DNA of 59,332 nt from Scytonema millei VB511283 (GCF_000817735.3 NZ_JTJC03000013.1:1-59332), one strand, 5' to 3'; shown: positions 1 to 9,300, counted from the first letter of the stretch. Made by a program: numbers and translations. Notes: generated from the sequence alone by a model not told the origin.

Positions 1-101
1 CAAACCTCCGAGACTTTTATCTACCTTGCCATGATCCGTATCATGGTTAGGCGGCTGGCATAAAATCTCACCCTTCAAAACTTTTCAAACATCCTCTAAA
101 A

Positions 102-359
102 CTCAAACTTGCTTATGAAGATGCTGCACCTGCGGCGTTGATCGGAGCCAGCAATCATTTTGAAGTGGCGATCGCTACGGCGGTGATGTTATTTGGTCTA
201 AATTCTGGCGCTGCTTTGGCTACTGTGGTGGGAGTCTTAATCGAAGTACCAGTCATGCTCATGCTAGTAGAAATTTGTAAGCGTACAGCAGCTTGGTTTC
301 CTCGCGAACCAGAAAAAGCCTCCCTGCGCGATCCGCGTTGTGTCAGTGCTTTCAAGTAA
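102..359 (+). pseudogene. C-terminal remnant of ACR3-type arsenite efflux permease
   Basis: ACR3 permeases export arsenite across the inner membrane. The readable part, beginning around the [19 protein letters not shown] segment, matches the last transmembrane region of ACR3 (hydrophobic stretch with [13 protein letters not shown] and [12 protein letters not shown]) and ends in a short charged tail. Going upstream in the same frame, the match fades within about 10 codons and a stop lies at 48-50, so an intact ~390-residue gene is not present in this frame. The 1-100 segment does not read as permease in any frame I could recognise. It is most likely a truncated or frameshifted acr3 gene, although the window edge hides the rest. 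It sits just upstream of arsC and arsM on the same strand, as expected for an arsenic operon. Confidence 0.6.
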
Positions 360-427
360 GAAAAATTTCGATAGATTCTCTTCCAGTCAACTTATTTTTT
401 TGACTTTTAACTTTTAACTTTTGACTT

Positions 428-841
428 ATGAAAAGAGTCATCTTTGTCTGTAAAAAGAATTCTCGCCGTTCCCAAATGGCAGAGGGTTTTGCACGAAAAC
501 TAGGAATAGGAAAAATTGAAGTTACCAGTGCTGGGTTAGAAGCGAGTCACGTCGATCCGGTGACAGTAGAAGTGATGTCAGAAGTTGGAGTAGACATTAG
601 CCATCAAACTTCAAAATCCTTAAACGAATTTAACCCAGAAAATTACGATGCTGTCATTTCTTTATGTGGTTGTGGTGTTAACTTACCTGAGTCTTGGGTA
701 TTAAGAGAAGACTTTCAGGATTGGCAATTGGAAGATCCAGAGGGACAATCGATAGAAACTTTTCGACAGGTGCGATCGCAAATCAAAGAAAGGGTTGAAT
801 ATCTGATTCAATTTCTAAGCAATGAAAAAGCTAATATTTAA
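428..841 (+). CDS. arsC: Arsenate reductase, low-molecular-weight phosphatase fold (Synechocystis ArsC type)
   Basis: Reduces arsenate to arsenite in the cytoplasm. The 137-residue protein starts with the P-loop VCKKNSRRSQMAEG, placing the nucleophilic cysteine at residue 8 and Arg14-Ser15 after it. The SLCGCGVNLP motif gives Cys80 and Cys82. These three cysteines match the Cys8/Cys80/Cys82 triad known for the glutathione/glutaredoxin-linked cyanobacterial enzyme, and the DWQLEDPEGQS segment is the usual Asp-containing general-acid region. Residue 13, a cysteine in the Synechocystis enzyme as I recall it, is arginine here. The gene lies between the ACR3 remnant and arsM on the same strand, with an AT-rich ACTTTT repeat just before its start. 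Confidence 0.9.
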   Translation: MKRVIFVCKKNSRRSQMAEGFARKLGIGKIEVTSAGLEASHVDPVTVEVMSEVGVDISHQTSKSLNEFNPENYDAVISLCGCGVNLPESWVLREDFQDWQLEDPEGQSIETFRQVRSQIKERVEYLIQFLSNEKANI

Positions 842-884
842 ATAAAATCTACTCAGCTTTCTAACGATTGAGGAAATTACAACT

Positions 885-1688
885 ATGGACGGCAATGCAG
901 TAAAACAAAACGTGAGAACGGCTTACGGTAAGATTGCTCAACAACAAACAGGTTGTGGCTGCGATACTCCTACCGCTGACACAACAGAATTTGCGGTTGC
1001 TTTAGGTTATGCAGAAGCGGAACTCAATATAATTCCAGCCGAGGCGAATTTAGGACTGAGTTGTGGTAATCCTACCGATTTAGCGCAACTCAAGCCAGGT
1101 GAGATTGTTCTCGATTTAGGTTCGGGTGCGGGTTTTGATTGTTTTATTGCTGCGACGAAAGTTGGTGCTACAGGCAAAGCGATCGGTGTAGATATGACAC
1201 CAGAGATGATCGTCAAAGCAACAGAAAACGCTCAAAAATCGAATGTACAAAATGTAGAATTTCGATTGGGAGAAATTGAAAACTTACCCGTAGCAGACGA
1301 GACTGTAGACGTAGTTATTAGTAATTGTGTCATCAATCTATCTCCCGATAAGCCAAAAGTCTTTCAAGAAATTTATCGAGTTTTAAAACCAAATGGCAGA
1401 ATTGCCATTTTCGATACAGCCCTCAAACAGCAACTTTCTGAGTCAGTGCGACAAGATATTGCTGCTTATGTTGGTTGTGTAGCTGGTGCTTTATTAGTAG
1501 ATGAATATCAAAAGATTGTCGAAACTGCTGGATTTCAAAATGTCAAGGTAACAGTCAGACAAGCGTCTTCTTGCTGTGGAGATGCAGAAACAAAAGATCC
1601 AATAGGGCAAGCAATTGTTGCTGCATCAGGTGTTAATGCAGCTTGGCAAAATGATGTTGTCAGCGTCTACGTAGAAGGAGATAAGTAA
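885..1688 (+). CDS. arsM: Arsenite S-adenosylmethionine methyltransferase ArsM
   Basis: Methylates trivalent arsenic using SAM, giving methylated and eventually volatile arsenicals. The 267-residue protein has the SAM motif VLDLGSGAGFD near residues 75-85 and the family's arsenic-binding cysteines at Cys60 (LSCGNP), Cys148 (SNCVINL) and Cys198 (VGCVAG). Extra cysteines are found at the N-terminus (CGC, 24-26) and near the C-terminus (SSCCGD). It follows arsC by 43 bases, so co-transcription is likely. With the adjacent pump apparently broken, methylation may be the main arsenic route left at this locus, though another pump elsewhere cannot be excluded. Confidence 0.93.
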   Translation: MDGNAVKQNVRTAYGKIAQQQTGCGCDTPTADTTEFAVALGYAEAELNIIPAEANLGLSCGNPTDLAQLKPGEIVLDLGSGAGFDCFIAATKVGATGKAIGVDMTPEMIVKATENAQKSNVQNVEFRLGEIENLPVADETVDVVISNCVINLSPDKPKVFQEIYRVLKPNGRIAIFDTALKQQLSESVRQDIAAYVGCVAGALLVDEYQKIVETAGFQNVKVTVRQASSCCGDAETKDPIGQAIVAASGVNAAWQNDVVSVYVEGDK

Positions 1689-1818
1689 TTCAAAAGTCAA
1701 AAGCTAAAAGTTAAAAAATGAGTGTTTCAATAAAAAGGTTTCAGCTAAACCTGCTTTCTATCTTACAGTGAAGAAAATTTCCCCAAGCCCAAGTCTGAAA
1801 TGAGAGGCTGTTTCAGAT

Positions 1819-3162
1819 TTAACTTGTTCTATGGCAGTAGCTAAAAGCGGTATCCGTGCTGAAATTTACTTTTTTGACTTTTGCCTTTTGACTTTTAACT
1901 TTTGTCTTTCTTCGCTGGTGGCGCAATTGCTCTAACCGAATGCGCAAAGCTGAGATTGCTTCCTGAATTGGGACGAGTTGCCAACGCTGCTTCCAGATTC
2001 CTTCTGCTTGTTGACGCTGTTCTACCTTTTCCCAAAGTAAGCCGAAGGTTTGAGATTGAGCTAACTCTGACATTAACCATAGCCAGTTCACACCCAAGGC
2101 ATTTGCTACCAGAGCGATCGCATTGTGGGTTGGTTGGTAGTCATAAAGATAACTCCACCACAGGACTCTCAGCTGATGTCGCCACTCAAATCGAGCTTCT
2201 ACTTCAGCCGCCGACTCTACCAAAAATTGTTGCTGCGATCGCCCCATTTCCACCCATTTGCTCAGTTGGTTCGCCAATCCTACATCTGTGCGTCCTGTAG
2301 TCCGAGCTGATGTGAAGACGCGCACGCGGGTACTGTGACGAAAACGAGCATTAACTCGCAATAGTGCTTGGTAGAACGCCACATCTTCAGGAGTGCGGAC
2401 TGGTTGCATTCCTCCTGCTTGAGCATACATCTCAACTGTGACGGCAAGGCTCGCCCCGTAGTGTTGAAAGTGGCGGGGGATGAGATCGGTTGGATCGGGT
2501 TCTAGATAAGCTTCTAACTCGGCAATCAGAAAGCGGTAGCCGACTTCGCGCAGATGACAAGCTCTTGTATAAGGATCTAAAGCCGTGCGACCTTCACGAT
2601 CTGTAATAATTCGTCCGCCTACAGCGTCAGCACCGTTGGCAATTTCGTCTAAGATAGCAGCGATCCAAGTCGGCGTAACCCGCGAATCTCCATCTGTAGA
2701 GGCAATGACTCGTCTTTTACCACCAATAGAACTCAGACGACGATAAGCTTCATCCATCAAGACTTGACGCACTCGACCGATATAAGCCTCAGCCGCAGGA
2801 AATGTTTTTTCAACTACGTGTAGAACCAGATCGGGATGAGTATTCGCAAAATTGCGGGCGATCGCAGCTGATTCATCACTGCAATTATTTGCCAGCAGAA
2901 CGATCTCATAGCGATTGCGATCGAGCGACTTTCCAGTTAAATCGAGCTGATGGTACAAAGCCAAGAGCGTACTTCCTAAAGTATCGGCTTCATTACGCAC
3001 GGGAACGATAACGCAAACTTCGCACTGGGATAGTGGCAGAGTTGTAACTAAACGCTGATGAAATCGCTCGAATAACCAACTTTGATAGGATGATGCTTCG
3101 CGATCGCGCCAATTCTTTTTGCCATGCCAAAGAACACGCCGAGGCGTGTCAGTCCAATTCAT
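1819..3162 (-). CDS. Family 2 glycosyltransferase
   Basis: A 447-residue GT-A-fold glycosyltransferase, probably cytoplasmic. The N-terminal catalytic core has the nucleotide-binding start CVIVPVRNEADTL at about residue 49. A DxD-like STDGDSR motif lies near residue 155 and a GGRIITDREGR acceptor-side segment follows. The sugar donor and acceptor cannot be told. The last ~30 residues (KTKVKSQKAKVKK onward) are encoded by the AAAAGTCAAAAG intergenic repeat, so the C-terminus appears to have been extended by repeat DNA. It is divergent from the following methyltransferase and diiron-enzyme genes and may share a pathway with them. Start is the ATG at 3162. Confidence 0.8.
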   Translation of the reverse strand: MNWTDTPRRVLWHGKKNWRDREASSYQSWLFERFHQRLVTTLPLSQCEVCVIVPVRNEADTLGSTLLALYHQLDLTGKSLDRNRYEIVLLANNCSDESAAIARNFANTHPDLVLHVVEKTFPAAEAYIGRVRQVLMDEAYRRLSSIGGKRRVIASTDGDSRVTPTWIAAILDEIANGADAVGGRIITDREGRTALDPYTRACHLREVGYRFLIAELEAYLEPDPTDLIPRHFQHYGASLAVTVEMYAQAGGMQPVRTPEDVAFYQALLRVNARFRHSTRVRVFTSARTTGRTDVGLANQLSKWVEMGRSQQQFLVESAAEVEARFEWRHQLRVLWWSYLYDYQPTHNAIALVANALGVNWLWLMSELAQSQTFGLLWEKVEQRQQAEGIWKQRWQLVPIQEAISALRIRLEQLRHQRRKTKVKSQKAKVKKVNFSTDTAFSYCHRTS

Positions 3163-3476
3163 TACGATTTGTAAAACTTTGTTACGTGTTAATTTTGCTA
3201 CTTAAATCAGGAACATGAAATCTGTCCAATGGCTGATTATCGCTATTAAAGTAACTCCTAAATTAGATATGACGTTAAAGTCACGTAGGCTATTCAGTCG
3301 AGATCTGCTTAAAAAATGACGCAAAAGCAGATGAAAACAGAAGATATTGAATATAAAAGCTTTAAGTCCATGTGATATTCAATACATATCTTAATCTATC
3401 CAATTGAGGATGGATAGGATGTTTTTCGTACTGATAAATTGCTAGATAAATGTTTAAAGTAAATTAGGGCGTATCA
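3163..3476. other. Divergent intergenic region (314 bases), AT-rich
   Basis: Separates the minus-strand glycosyltransferase from the plus-strand methyltransferase, so it must hold both promoters. It is AT-rich and has no ORF, tRNA or strong hairpin that I can see. A TATTCAATAC-type repeat of TATTGAATATAAA near 3347 and 3370 is weakly palindromic and could be an operator, but this is not supported further. Confidence 0.4.
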
Positions 3477-4229
3477 ATGGCATTATTGAGGGAAGAGTTA
3501 CCACCCGACCGGAAAACCTCTGAAGAAGAACGCTTTCAAGATGACTATTATTCTTACTTTGAGGCTCCTGAAAATGCTACGCGGTATGCCCCTTCAGTTT
3601 GGTTCCTCAATGAGGCTTTTCAGCAACAATCATTTTCCGTACTAGATTTGGGATGTGGCAACGCAGCTTTGAGTAAATATTTACCAGAGCGTTGTGAATA
3701 TGTTGGAGTCGATCATAGTGAAGCAGCGATCGAACAATGTTTAAGCCTATATCCTAAAAAGCAATTCATTGCCCAAGATTTATCAATATTACTACCGGAA
3801 CTTGCTTCAGACAATAAGAAGTTTGATGCAGTAGTACTAGCTGGGCTACTATTCCACAATGTTGATAAAGAAACTTTAGAGAAAAAAGACGATCGAGACC
3901 TGATTCAATTTTGTTTGAGTCAGTTGACAAGCGAAAAGGGATATTTGGTGATTATTGTGCCTTTTGCCTATGGCAACCATCCATCGCACAATTTGTTTGT
4001 TCGAGCCGAATGGTTGCAAAGGTTAGTAGAAGATATGCTAAGTGCGGCAAAGGCAAAAATTGTCTACGAAAATATCTCTCTCCAAATCGGGTTGGATGAA
4101 AAAGTTCGGCAGCAGAAGCAAACCCCTGACTGGTTTGTGGCAGATAGCAATGCAGATTATGCCAACAATTATGCTGGAACGTATATGGCGGCTTGGACGT
4201 TTATTGCTTCAGCTAATGGTAATGGGTAA
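3477..4229 (+). CDS. Class I SAM-dependent methyltransferase
   Basis: A 250-residue protein with the Rossmann SAM-binding motif VLDLGCGNAALSKYL at residues 55-69, an acidic strand end VGVDHSE at 76-82 and a later DAVVLAGLLFH segment, typical of small-molecule methyltransferases. The acceptor is unknown. It lies 134 bases upstream of a heme-oxygenase-like diiron protein on the same strand and opposite a glycosyltransferase, which suggests a small tailoring pathway. No sign of truncation. Confidence 0.8.
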   Translation: MALLREELPPDRKTSEEERFQDDYYSYFEAPENATRYAPSVWFLNEAFQQQSFSVLDLGCGNAALSKYLPERCEYVGVDHSEAAIEQCLSLYPKKQFIAQDLSILLPELASDNKKFDAVVLAGLLFHNVDKETLEKKDDRDLIQFCLSQLTSEKGYLVIIVPFAYGNHPSHNLFVRAEWLQRLVEDMLSAAKAKIVYENISLQIGLDEKVRQQKQTPDWFVADSNADYANNYAGTYMAAWTFIASANGNG

Positions 4230-4363
4230 TTGCTTATTTCACTACTCTTGTACTGGCGCACAGATGTACGCTCCTACGACTTATTAAATAACCAATGGTA
4301 GATGTATCGTGCAGTAACGATGAGTGAAGATTATTAGAGTTATCTCAAGGATGAAGCAGATAA

Positions 4364-5455
4364 ATGCACAGCGACATCGTAACCTCAAGCGCTGAGCCAA
4401 AGATTACGCCAACGCTAACAGCCACTCAATACTACGAACAGGCACAGCAGTTTATTCAACTGCTAGAAATGGAAGATCTAGATCGAAAGCTGACTGCACA
4501 GCCTCAAATCGCGACTGAGTTTGAAAAAGCGATCGCAACGGCAATTGAGGCGGCTTATTCGCAAGCATCTAGTGATGATGCAGCACATCTGTTTCTCCAG
4601 CGCGTACTTTATCGCATCAATCGGCTAAAACTATTCTGGTATGACGATTTGCGGCGCTATACTAACGAGCGATCGCCCTACTTAAGCAAAATTCGCGATC
4701 GGATTGAGGCAGTTTGGCAGCAGTGGGAATTGAGCCAATTCGATCTCGTTGCATTTCAAGGCATAGATATCAGACAAGCACTACTCGATCGCGTCGCTGT
4801 CGATCTCGAACCACCATTGTCTGACGATGCTCGGTACTTTCGCGATCGCGTCGGTGAAGCAGGCTACCGTCGTCTGTTGGCGATCGCGTCTCTAGATGGA
4901 TTGGTAGAAGCAAGCCAGCTATCCCGCACTCTGGGAGGCGTGGCAAATGAAGTGCATTCGGTGTTGACGCGATTGCTCGTAGAAGAATACGGTGGTGGTC
5001 GTTTGGGACGCAAGCACTCTTCCCACTTTACAACGATGCTTGAAGCAGTGGAAATGCAAACTCAACCAGAGGCATATTTCGATCTCGTGCCTTGGGAGGT
5101 GCTAGCAAGCATCAATCATAGTTTCTTGCTCACCGAGCGCAAGCGTTACTTCCTGCGTTACATTGGTGGGTTGCTTTACGGAGAGCTTTCCGTACCAGCT
5201 GGGTTTCGCAACTACCGAGCTGCTGGCGAACGACTGGGACTATCAGCAAACGCCATGAGTTATTGGGATTTGCATATCAAGGTAGACGAACTACACGGAC
5301 GCTGGATGTTAGATGATGTTGCCTTACCACTCATATCTCAATATCCTCATGATGCCTGGGAAATGGTGTTAGGCTACGACCAGCAAAAGTTTTTGAGCGA
5401 TCGCGCAGGTGCAGCTGTAGCGCGATCGGTACGGGAAGCAGAGCAAATGGGATGA
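4364..5455 (+). CDS. Heme-oxygenase-like diiron protein (iron-containing redox enzyme family)
   Basis: A 363-residue, mainly helical protein resembling the Haem_oxygenas_2 / HDO superfamily. In that family two iron ions are held by Glu and His side chains to activate O2 for N-oxygenation, decarboxylation or C-C cleavage. Candidate ligands are Glu207/Glu208 with His218/His221 (EEYGGGRLGRKH), Glu274 (LLYGEL), and His304, Asp308 and His311 (DLHIKVDELH). The spacing of the last cluster is characteristic. The substrate is unknown. It follows the methyltransferase on the same strand and ends just before a C/G-hairpin repeat. The assignment rests on motif memory rather than a search. Confidence 0.7.
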   Translation: MHSDIVTSSAEPKITPTLTATQYYEQAQQFIQLLEMEDLDRKLTAQPQIATEFEKAIATAIEAAYSQASSDDAAHLFLQRVLYRINRLKLFWYDDLRRYTNERSPYLSKIRDRIEAVWQQWELSQFDLVAFQGIDIRQALLDRVAVDLEPPLSDDARYFRDRVGEAGYRRLLAIASLDGLVEASQLSRTLGGVANEVHSVLTRLLVEEYGGGRLGRKHSSHFTTMLEAVEMQTQPEAYFDLVPWEVLASINHSFLLTERKRYFLRYIGGLLYGELSVPAGFRNYRAAGERLGLSANAMSYWDLHIKVDELHGRWMLDDVALPLISQYPHDAWEMVLGYDQQKFLSDRAGAAVARSVREAEQMG

Positions 5456-5460
5456 TAAAA

Positions 5461-5496
5461 AAGCCCCCCTTTTTAAGGGGGGTTGGGGGGATCTTC
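5461..5496. repeat. Dispersed CCCCCC/GGGGGG hairpin repeat, possible bidirectional terminator
   Basis: GCCCCCCTTTTTAAGGGGGG followed by TTGGGGGGATCTTC forms a strong stem between two convergent genes. The same unit recurs at 29098-29135, 40513-40625 and 54484-54622; the last two copies lie inside NRPS genes. Confidence 0.75.
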
Positions 5497-5509
5497 AAGA
5501 TCTCTGAGA

Positions 5510-6226
5510 TTACAAACAAGTCATCAACCGAGAAAATTCTGTAGATAAATCGACTTTGCAACCACGTTTTTTGGTAAATAAAACACCCGCTAGAAGATAG
5601 ATATTTCCCGAACAAAACGCTCTGTTATCCTTTTGTAGCTCTTGAATTCGGTTTTTAACTTTTTGCTCGGAGCTATAATAGCCAAACTTTAGAGGTGAAA
5701 TCATGAAATTGCTAACAGAGTATCCTTGGGCGATCGCGTAGTTAATTAATCCGACTGGATCGGAATAACTAGAAACCATAACCAGGACATTTTCGTAATT
5801 TAACGTCAAAAGCTTTTGAGTGATGGTAATTCCATCTATACCACCATGTAATAAAGGCTGCAAAAGCTTGTTATCCAGTGCTGGTAGATAAGGTGGGTTT
5901 GAAATCAGATATTTAGCATGTGGTTTAGTAGCATCAAAAAAGCAGCGATTATCTACTTTATACTTGTCACTGAGTTCGTATGCTTCAACCTTTGAATTTG
6001 CCTCTTGACAAGCTAGATTATTTAACTCAAATCCATGTACGATTCCGTTGAACTTTGTTCTTAGTAGTGACTGAATTACAGGACTACCATCGCCAGAACC
6101 AAATTCTGTAATTGATTCTGAATTAGAACAATTTTTTAAAACTAAAGTTTCTATACAATGTGAATAAAAATTAGATTCTTCTGGGCAAAAGAAAATATTT
6201 TGTAAGGGTTGAGGTGAGGTAAGCAT
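5510..6226 (-). CDS. Putative SAM-dependent methyltransferase with NPPY motif
   Basis: A 238-residue protein with a SAM motif TEFGSGDGSPV (residues 40-50) and an NPPYLP motif at 110-115. That motif is typical of methyltransferases acting on amide or ring nitrogens, such as HemK/PrmC-like enzymes and N6-adenine or N5-glutamine methylases. The substrate is not known. AT-richer codon use than the neighbours is visible. It stands alone, convergent with the diiron-protein gene and followed upstream (to the right) by the permease gene on the same strand with a 116-base gap. Confidence 0.65.
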   Translation of the reverse strand: MLTSPQPLQNIFFCPEESNFYSHCIETLVLKNCSNSESITEFGSGDGSPVIQSLLRTKFNGIVHGFELNNLACQEANSKVEAYELSDKYKVDNRCFFDATKPHAKYLISNPPYLPALDNKLLQPLLHGGIDGITITQKLLTLNYENVLVMVSSYSDPVGLINYAIAQGYSVSNFMISPLKFGYYSSEQKVKNRIQELQKDNRAFCSGNIYLLAGVLFTKKRGCKVDLSTEFSRLMTCL

Positions 6227-6342
6227 GTAACTCTATACAAGATGACTATAAAAACAGTAATGTACGAACATTTTTATCAACATCCATCTCAAGAGTTATA
6301 GCTCAACTCGCTAGTTTATTTTTAGAGCGATCTTTTTTAGTA

Positions 6343-7674
6343 TTATTTATCACAATTCTCTAAATCTAGAGGAATAAAATAAAGGGTGAATATTCCTGGG
6401 ATCGCTAGCAAGCAGACCAAAATAAAAAACATGGGATAGCCTAAAACTTGTTGAAGATAGCCGCTGATGAATCCAGGTAGCATCATTCCTAAAGCCATGA
6501 TACCTGTAGAAATAGCAAAATGAGAGGTTTTGTATTCTTCCTTGGCAATATAAATTAAATAAACGCTATAGGCTGCCATTCCCAATCCATAACCAAATTG
6601 TTCTATAGCTACTAATAAATAAACTAATTGAATTGAAGGCTGAGTGTAAGCCATATAAACATAAAATAAATTAGGTAAATTCAGAGCGATCGCCATCCAC
6701 CAAATTATTTTTTTCAGCTCAAATTCAGCAATTAATCCGCCACCAATTATTCCACCTAACACTAAAGCAAAAGTTCCTATAGTTCCGTAAGCTAATCCTA
6801 CATCTGAAGTAGAAAGCCCTAGCCCTCCAACTGCGGTTTCATCCAACAAAAAAGGGGCAGATATTTTCACCAACATTCCCTCACCAAATCTGTAAAGTAG
6901 AATAAAAGCAAGAACTGCCAGAATTTTTGTTTGACTGAAGTAAGACCACACAGCTTGATTGTAAAAGCTAAAAATTGCCTTGACCGATACTTTTTGTTCT
7001 ATATCATTAGTAGGGATAGGTAAAAGAAACCAGTGAAAAATAACGATCGCCGCAAAAATCAAGGCTGAAATGGCGATCGCGATCGTCCAACTTAAAGCAA
7101 TATCTTCCAAATGTATTTCTAATTGTCCTGCTAAAAAGACAACAATTCCAGAAGCGAAAATTGAGGCAAATCTGTAAAATGTCGAGCGAATACCAACAAA
7201 AAATGCTTGTGCATCTCGTTCGAGGGCTAACATGTAAAAACCGTCAGCAGCAATATCGTGGGTAGCTGAAATAAACGCTCCAATTCCTAAAATTATTAGA
7301 GAAAATAAAAAGAAGTTGGAAACTTGAAACGAGTAAGCTAAACTTAATAAACAGAGAGTTATACCCAATTGAGTAGAGATCGTCCACTTTCTTTTCGTGG
7401 CGTAACCATCTACAATTGGTCCCCAAAACATCTTTAATACCCAAGGCAAGTACAAAAAACTCGTCCAAAAAGCAATTTGGGTATTATCTACACCTAATTG
7501 CTTGTAGAAAATTACAGAAACATTGTTAATGATGACGTAAGGAACACCCTCAGCAAAATATAGCGTCGGGACAAACAGCCAAGGGAAAACTCGACTATGA
7601 AAACGGGAGTCGGGAGTCGGTAGGGGCGCACCGCTGTGCGCCCGTACAGGAGAGTCGGGGGAAGAACTTTTCAT
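6343..7674 (-). CDS. AmpG-like major facilitator permease
   Basis: A 443-residue membrane protein with about 12 hydrophobic helices, starting with the AmpG-like segment FVPTLYFAEGVPY and carrying the conserved DGFYMLAL and GATHDIAADG-type signature (ISATHDIAADG). AmpG imports muropeptides for cell-wall recycling; related PAT-family members have other substrates, so transport of muropeptides is only likely. I chose the ATG at 7674 over the TTG at 7686. The first ~20 residues are encoded by a GGGCGCAC palindromic repeat (7623-7643), so the N-terminal tail is repeat-derived. The gene is 27 bases downstream of the Rieske/FAD gene and probably co-transcribed with it. Confidence 0.75.
   Translation of the reverse strand: MKSSSPDSPVRAHSGAPLPTPDSRFHSRVFPWLFVPTLYFAEGVPYVIINNVSVIFYKQLGVDNTQIAFWTSFLYLPWVLKMFWGPIVDGYATKRKWTISTQLGITLCLLSLAYSFQVSNFFLFSLIILGIGAFISATHDIAADGFYMLALERDAQAFFVGIRSTFYRFASIFASGIVVFLAGQLEIHLEDIALSWTIAIAISALIFAAIVIFHWFLLPIPTNDIEQKVSVKAIFSFYNQAVWSYFSQTKILAVLAFILLYRFGEGMLVKISAPFLLDETAVGGLGLSTSDVGLAYGTIGTFALVLGGIIGGGLIAEFELKKIIWWMAIALNLPNLFYVYMAYTQPSIQLVYLLVAIEQFGYGLGMAAYSVYLIYIAKEEYKTSHFAISTGIMALGMMLPGFISGYLQQVLGYPMFFILVCLLAIPGIFTLYFIPLDLENCDK
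7623..7643. repeat. GGCGCAC/GTGCGCC palindrome within the permease 5' end
   Basis: A near-perfect palindrome flanked by TAGG and GTACAGG. Related copies are at 28608-28634, 39340-39367 and 49681-49708. Here it is translated as part of the permease N-terminus. Confidence 0.8.
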
Positions 7675-7701
7675 CCCTATAAGCAAGTCACAAGTTAAAA
7701 G

Positions 7702-9300
7702 TTATAAAGTCAAACCCTGCAATTTCAACATCCCCACTAAATCTACATCGGGACGGCGTAATTCATCTGGCGCAGGCATTCGATCCAAGCGCATTAATTC
7801 TACAATGGCAGCAGCCTCCGTATCCCTTTGACTAGCCGCAGCAGCCAAAACGCGATCGCCTTGGACGTAAAATGCCATAAACTCTCGCTGTTGTAAGTCA
7901 CCCTGAAAAATAATTTCATCCCACTGTTCGGCGTGCCCGACATAACGGAGGGGAAATTGAAATTGCATCGTCCAAAAAATCGGTACGCCACGATACTTTA
8001 CCTGCTGTCCCGCCATATTATACGCAGCAATGCGTCCGTGTTGTGCCGCAACCCGCCAGTGTTCGATTCGCGTGGGTTCTCCCGTTCGCCAATCTGGATA
8101 TCTGGCAATGTCCCCCGCAGCATAAACGCCATCAGCAGCTTGTAAATACTCATTGACTTGGACGCTACCATCTTTTGGGTGTAACTCCAACCCTTGCAAA
8201 AATTCAGTTGCAGGTTGAACGCCAATTCCTACCACTACCAAATCGGCATCCAAGCGATCGCCATTATCTAACACTACAGCTTCAACTTTGCCATTGCCTT
8301 CAATCTGAGTCGCTTTTCTCCCCAGATGGAACTTCACGCCATTTTCTTCATGAACTTGTTGAAATACTTTGCCAATTTCCGCCCCTAGAATCTTCTCAAA
8401 AGGCAACGTAGAGGGGGATACTACCGTCACCTCCAAACCCTGTTGAGTCAATCCAGAAGCGGCTTCCATGCCAATAAAACTAGAACCAATAACCACAGCA
8501 CGTTTAGCATCACCTGCTACCGCTAAAATGCGATCGGTATCGGCAAAGCTACGAACCGTAAAAATATTTTGCAAGTCGCTACCAGGAACGTTGAGTTGGC
8601 GTGGCTTACCACCTGTGGCTAATAGTAAGGCATCATATTGCAGCGGATCGCCACTGGCAAAAGAAATTAACTGACTATTGACATCAACTTGCACCACCTG
8701 TTTGTTCAGCCAAACTTCAATCTGGCAGTCTTGGTAAAATTGAGCCGATCGCAGTGGCATGTCATCTTGAGTTACTTTACCCGTCAAGTAATCTTTACTC
8801 AACCAAGTGCGATCGTATGGTAATCGGTCATCCTGCGTCACCATCACGATCCGTCCCTGATAACCCGCTACTCTTAACGTCTCGGCGGCGTGCGCCCCTG
8901 CTGCCCCTGCGCCTAAGATGACAAACGTGCGTTTATCTTCAGGGTTATACTCAGCCATATTCGGCTGCCTGCGCCCAGCAGCATTTTCTGGAATACTAAC
9001 AATAATGCGATCGCCTTCTATTTTTACTTTATATTTTTGTAGAGAATCCAAGCCTGGAGGTTCTTGCTGTTCGCCTGTCGTCAAATCAAAATAGGCATTG
9101 TGCCAGGGACAAACAACATGGTTTTCGCACAATACCCCTTCTGCTAGCGGTGCTTGGTAATGGGTACAATATGCCCCCAGCGCGTAATACTTATCTGCTA
9201 GACGCACCAGTAACACATCAGTCTCACCCACAGAGACTTGTCGCATTTCCCCATTTTGCAAATCGTTGACACCAGCAACGACAGCTTCCAGCTGCGGCAT
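7702..9300 (-). CDS. Rieske [2Fe-2S] / FAD-dependent pyridine-nucleotide oxidoreductase fusion (AIFL-like)
   Basis: A 532-residue protein with two domains. Residues 1-103 form a Rieske domain with CTH at 45-47 and CPWH at 64-67, which ligate a 2Fe-2S cluster. From about 125 an FAD/NAD-binding reductase follows, with VILGAGAAGAHAAE, an ATGG motif, a second dinucleotide fold AVVIGSSFIGMEAA and the late GVYAAGDIA FAD motif. This layout is that of AIF-like and ferredoxin-reductase-like proteins that pass electrons from NAD(P)H to an acceptor. No partner oxygenase is adjacent, so the acceptor is unknown. It is full length, beginning at the ATG at 9300, upstream of the permease gene in a likely two-gene unit. 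Confidence 0.88.
   Translation of the reverse strand: MPQLEAVVAGVNDLQNGEMRQVSVGETDVLLVRLADKYYALGAYCTHYQAPLAEGVLCENHVVCPWHNAYFDLTTGEQQEPPGLDSLQKYKVKIEGDRIIVSIPENAAGRRQPNMAEYNPEDKRTFVILGAGAAGAHAAETLRVAGYQGRIVMVTQDDRLPYDRTWLSKDYLTGKVTQDDMPLRSAQFYQDCQIEVWLNKQVVQVDVNSQLISFASGDPLQYDALLLATGGKPRQLNVPGSDLQNIFTVRSFADTDRILAVAGDAKRAVVIGSSFIGMEAASGLTQQGLEVTVVSPSTLPFEKILGAEIGKVFQQVHEENGVKFHLGRKATQIEGNGKVEAVVLDNGDRLDADLVVVGIGVQPATEFLQGLELHPKDGSVQVNEYLQAADGVYAAGDIARYPDWRTGEPTRIEHWRVAAQHGRIAAYNMAGQQVKYRGVPIFWTMQFQFPLRYVGHAEQWDEIIFQGDLQQREFMAFYVQGDRVLAAAASQRDTEAAAIVELMRLDRMPAPDELRRPDVDLVGMLKLQGLTL

Noticed and set aside
5331-5615. Short ORF across the hairpin repeat between the two convergent genes
   Set aside because: It overlaps the ends of both genes in other frames and its middle is repeat DNA.
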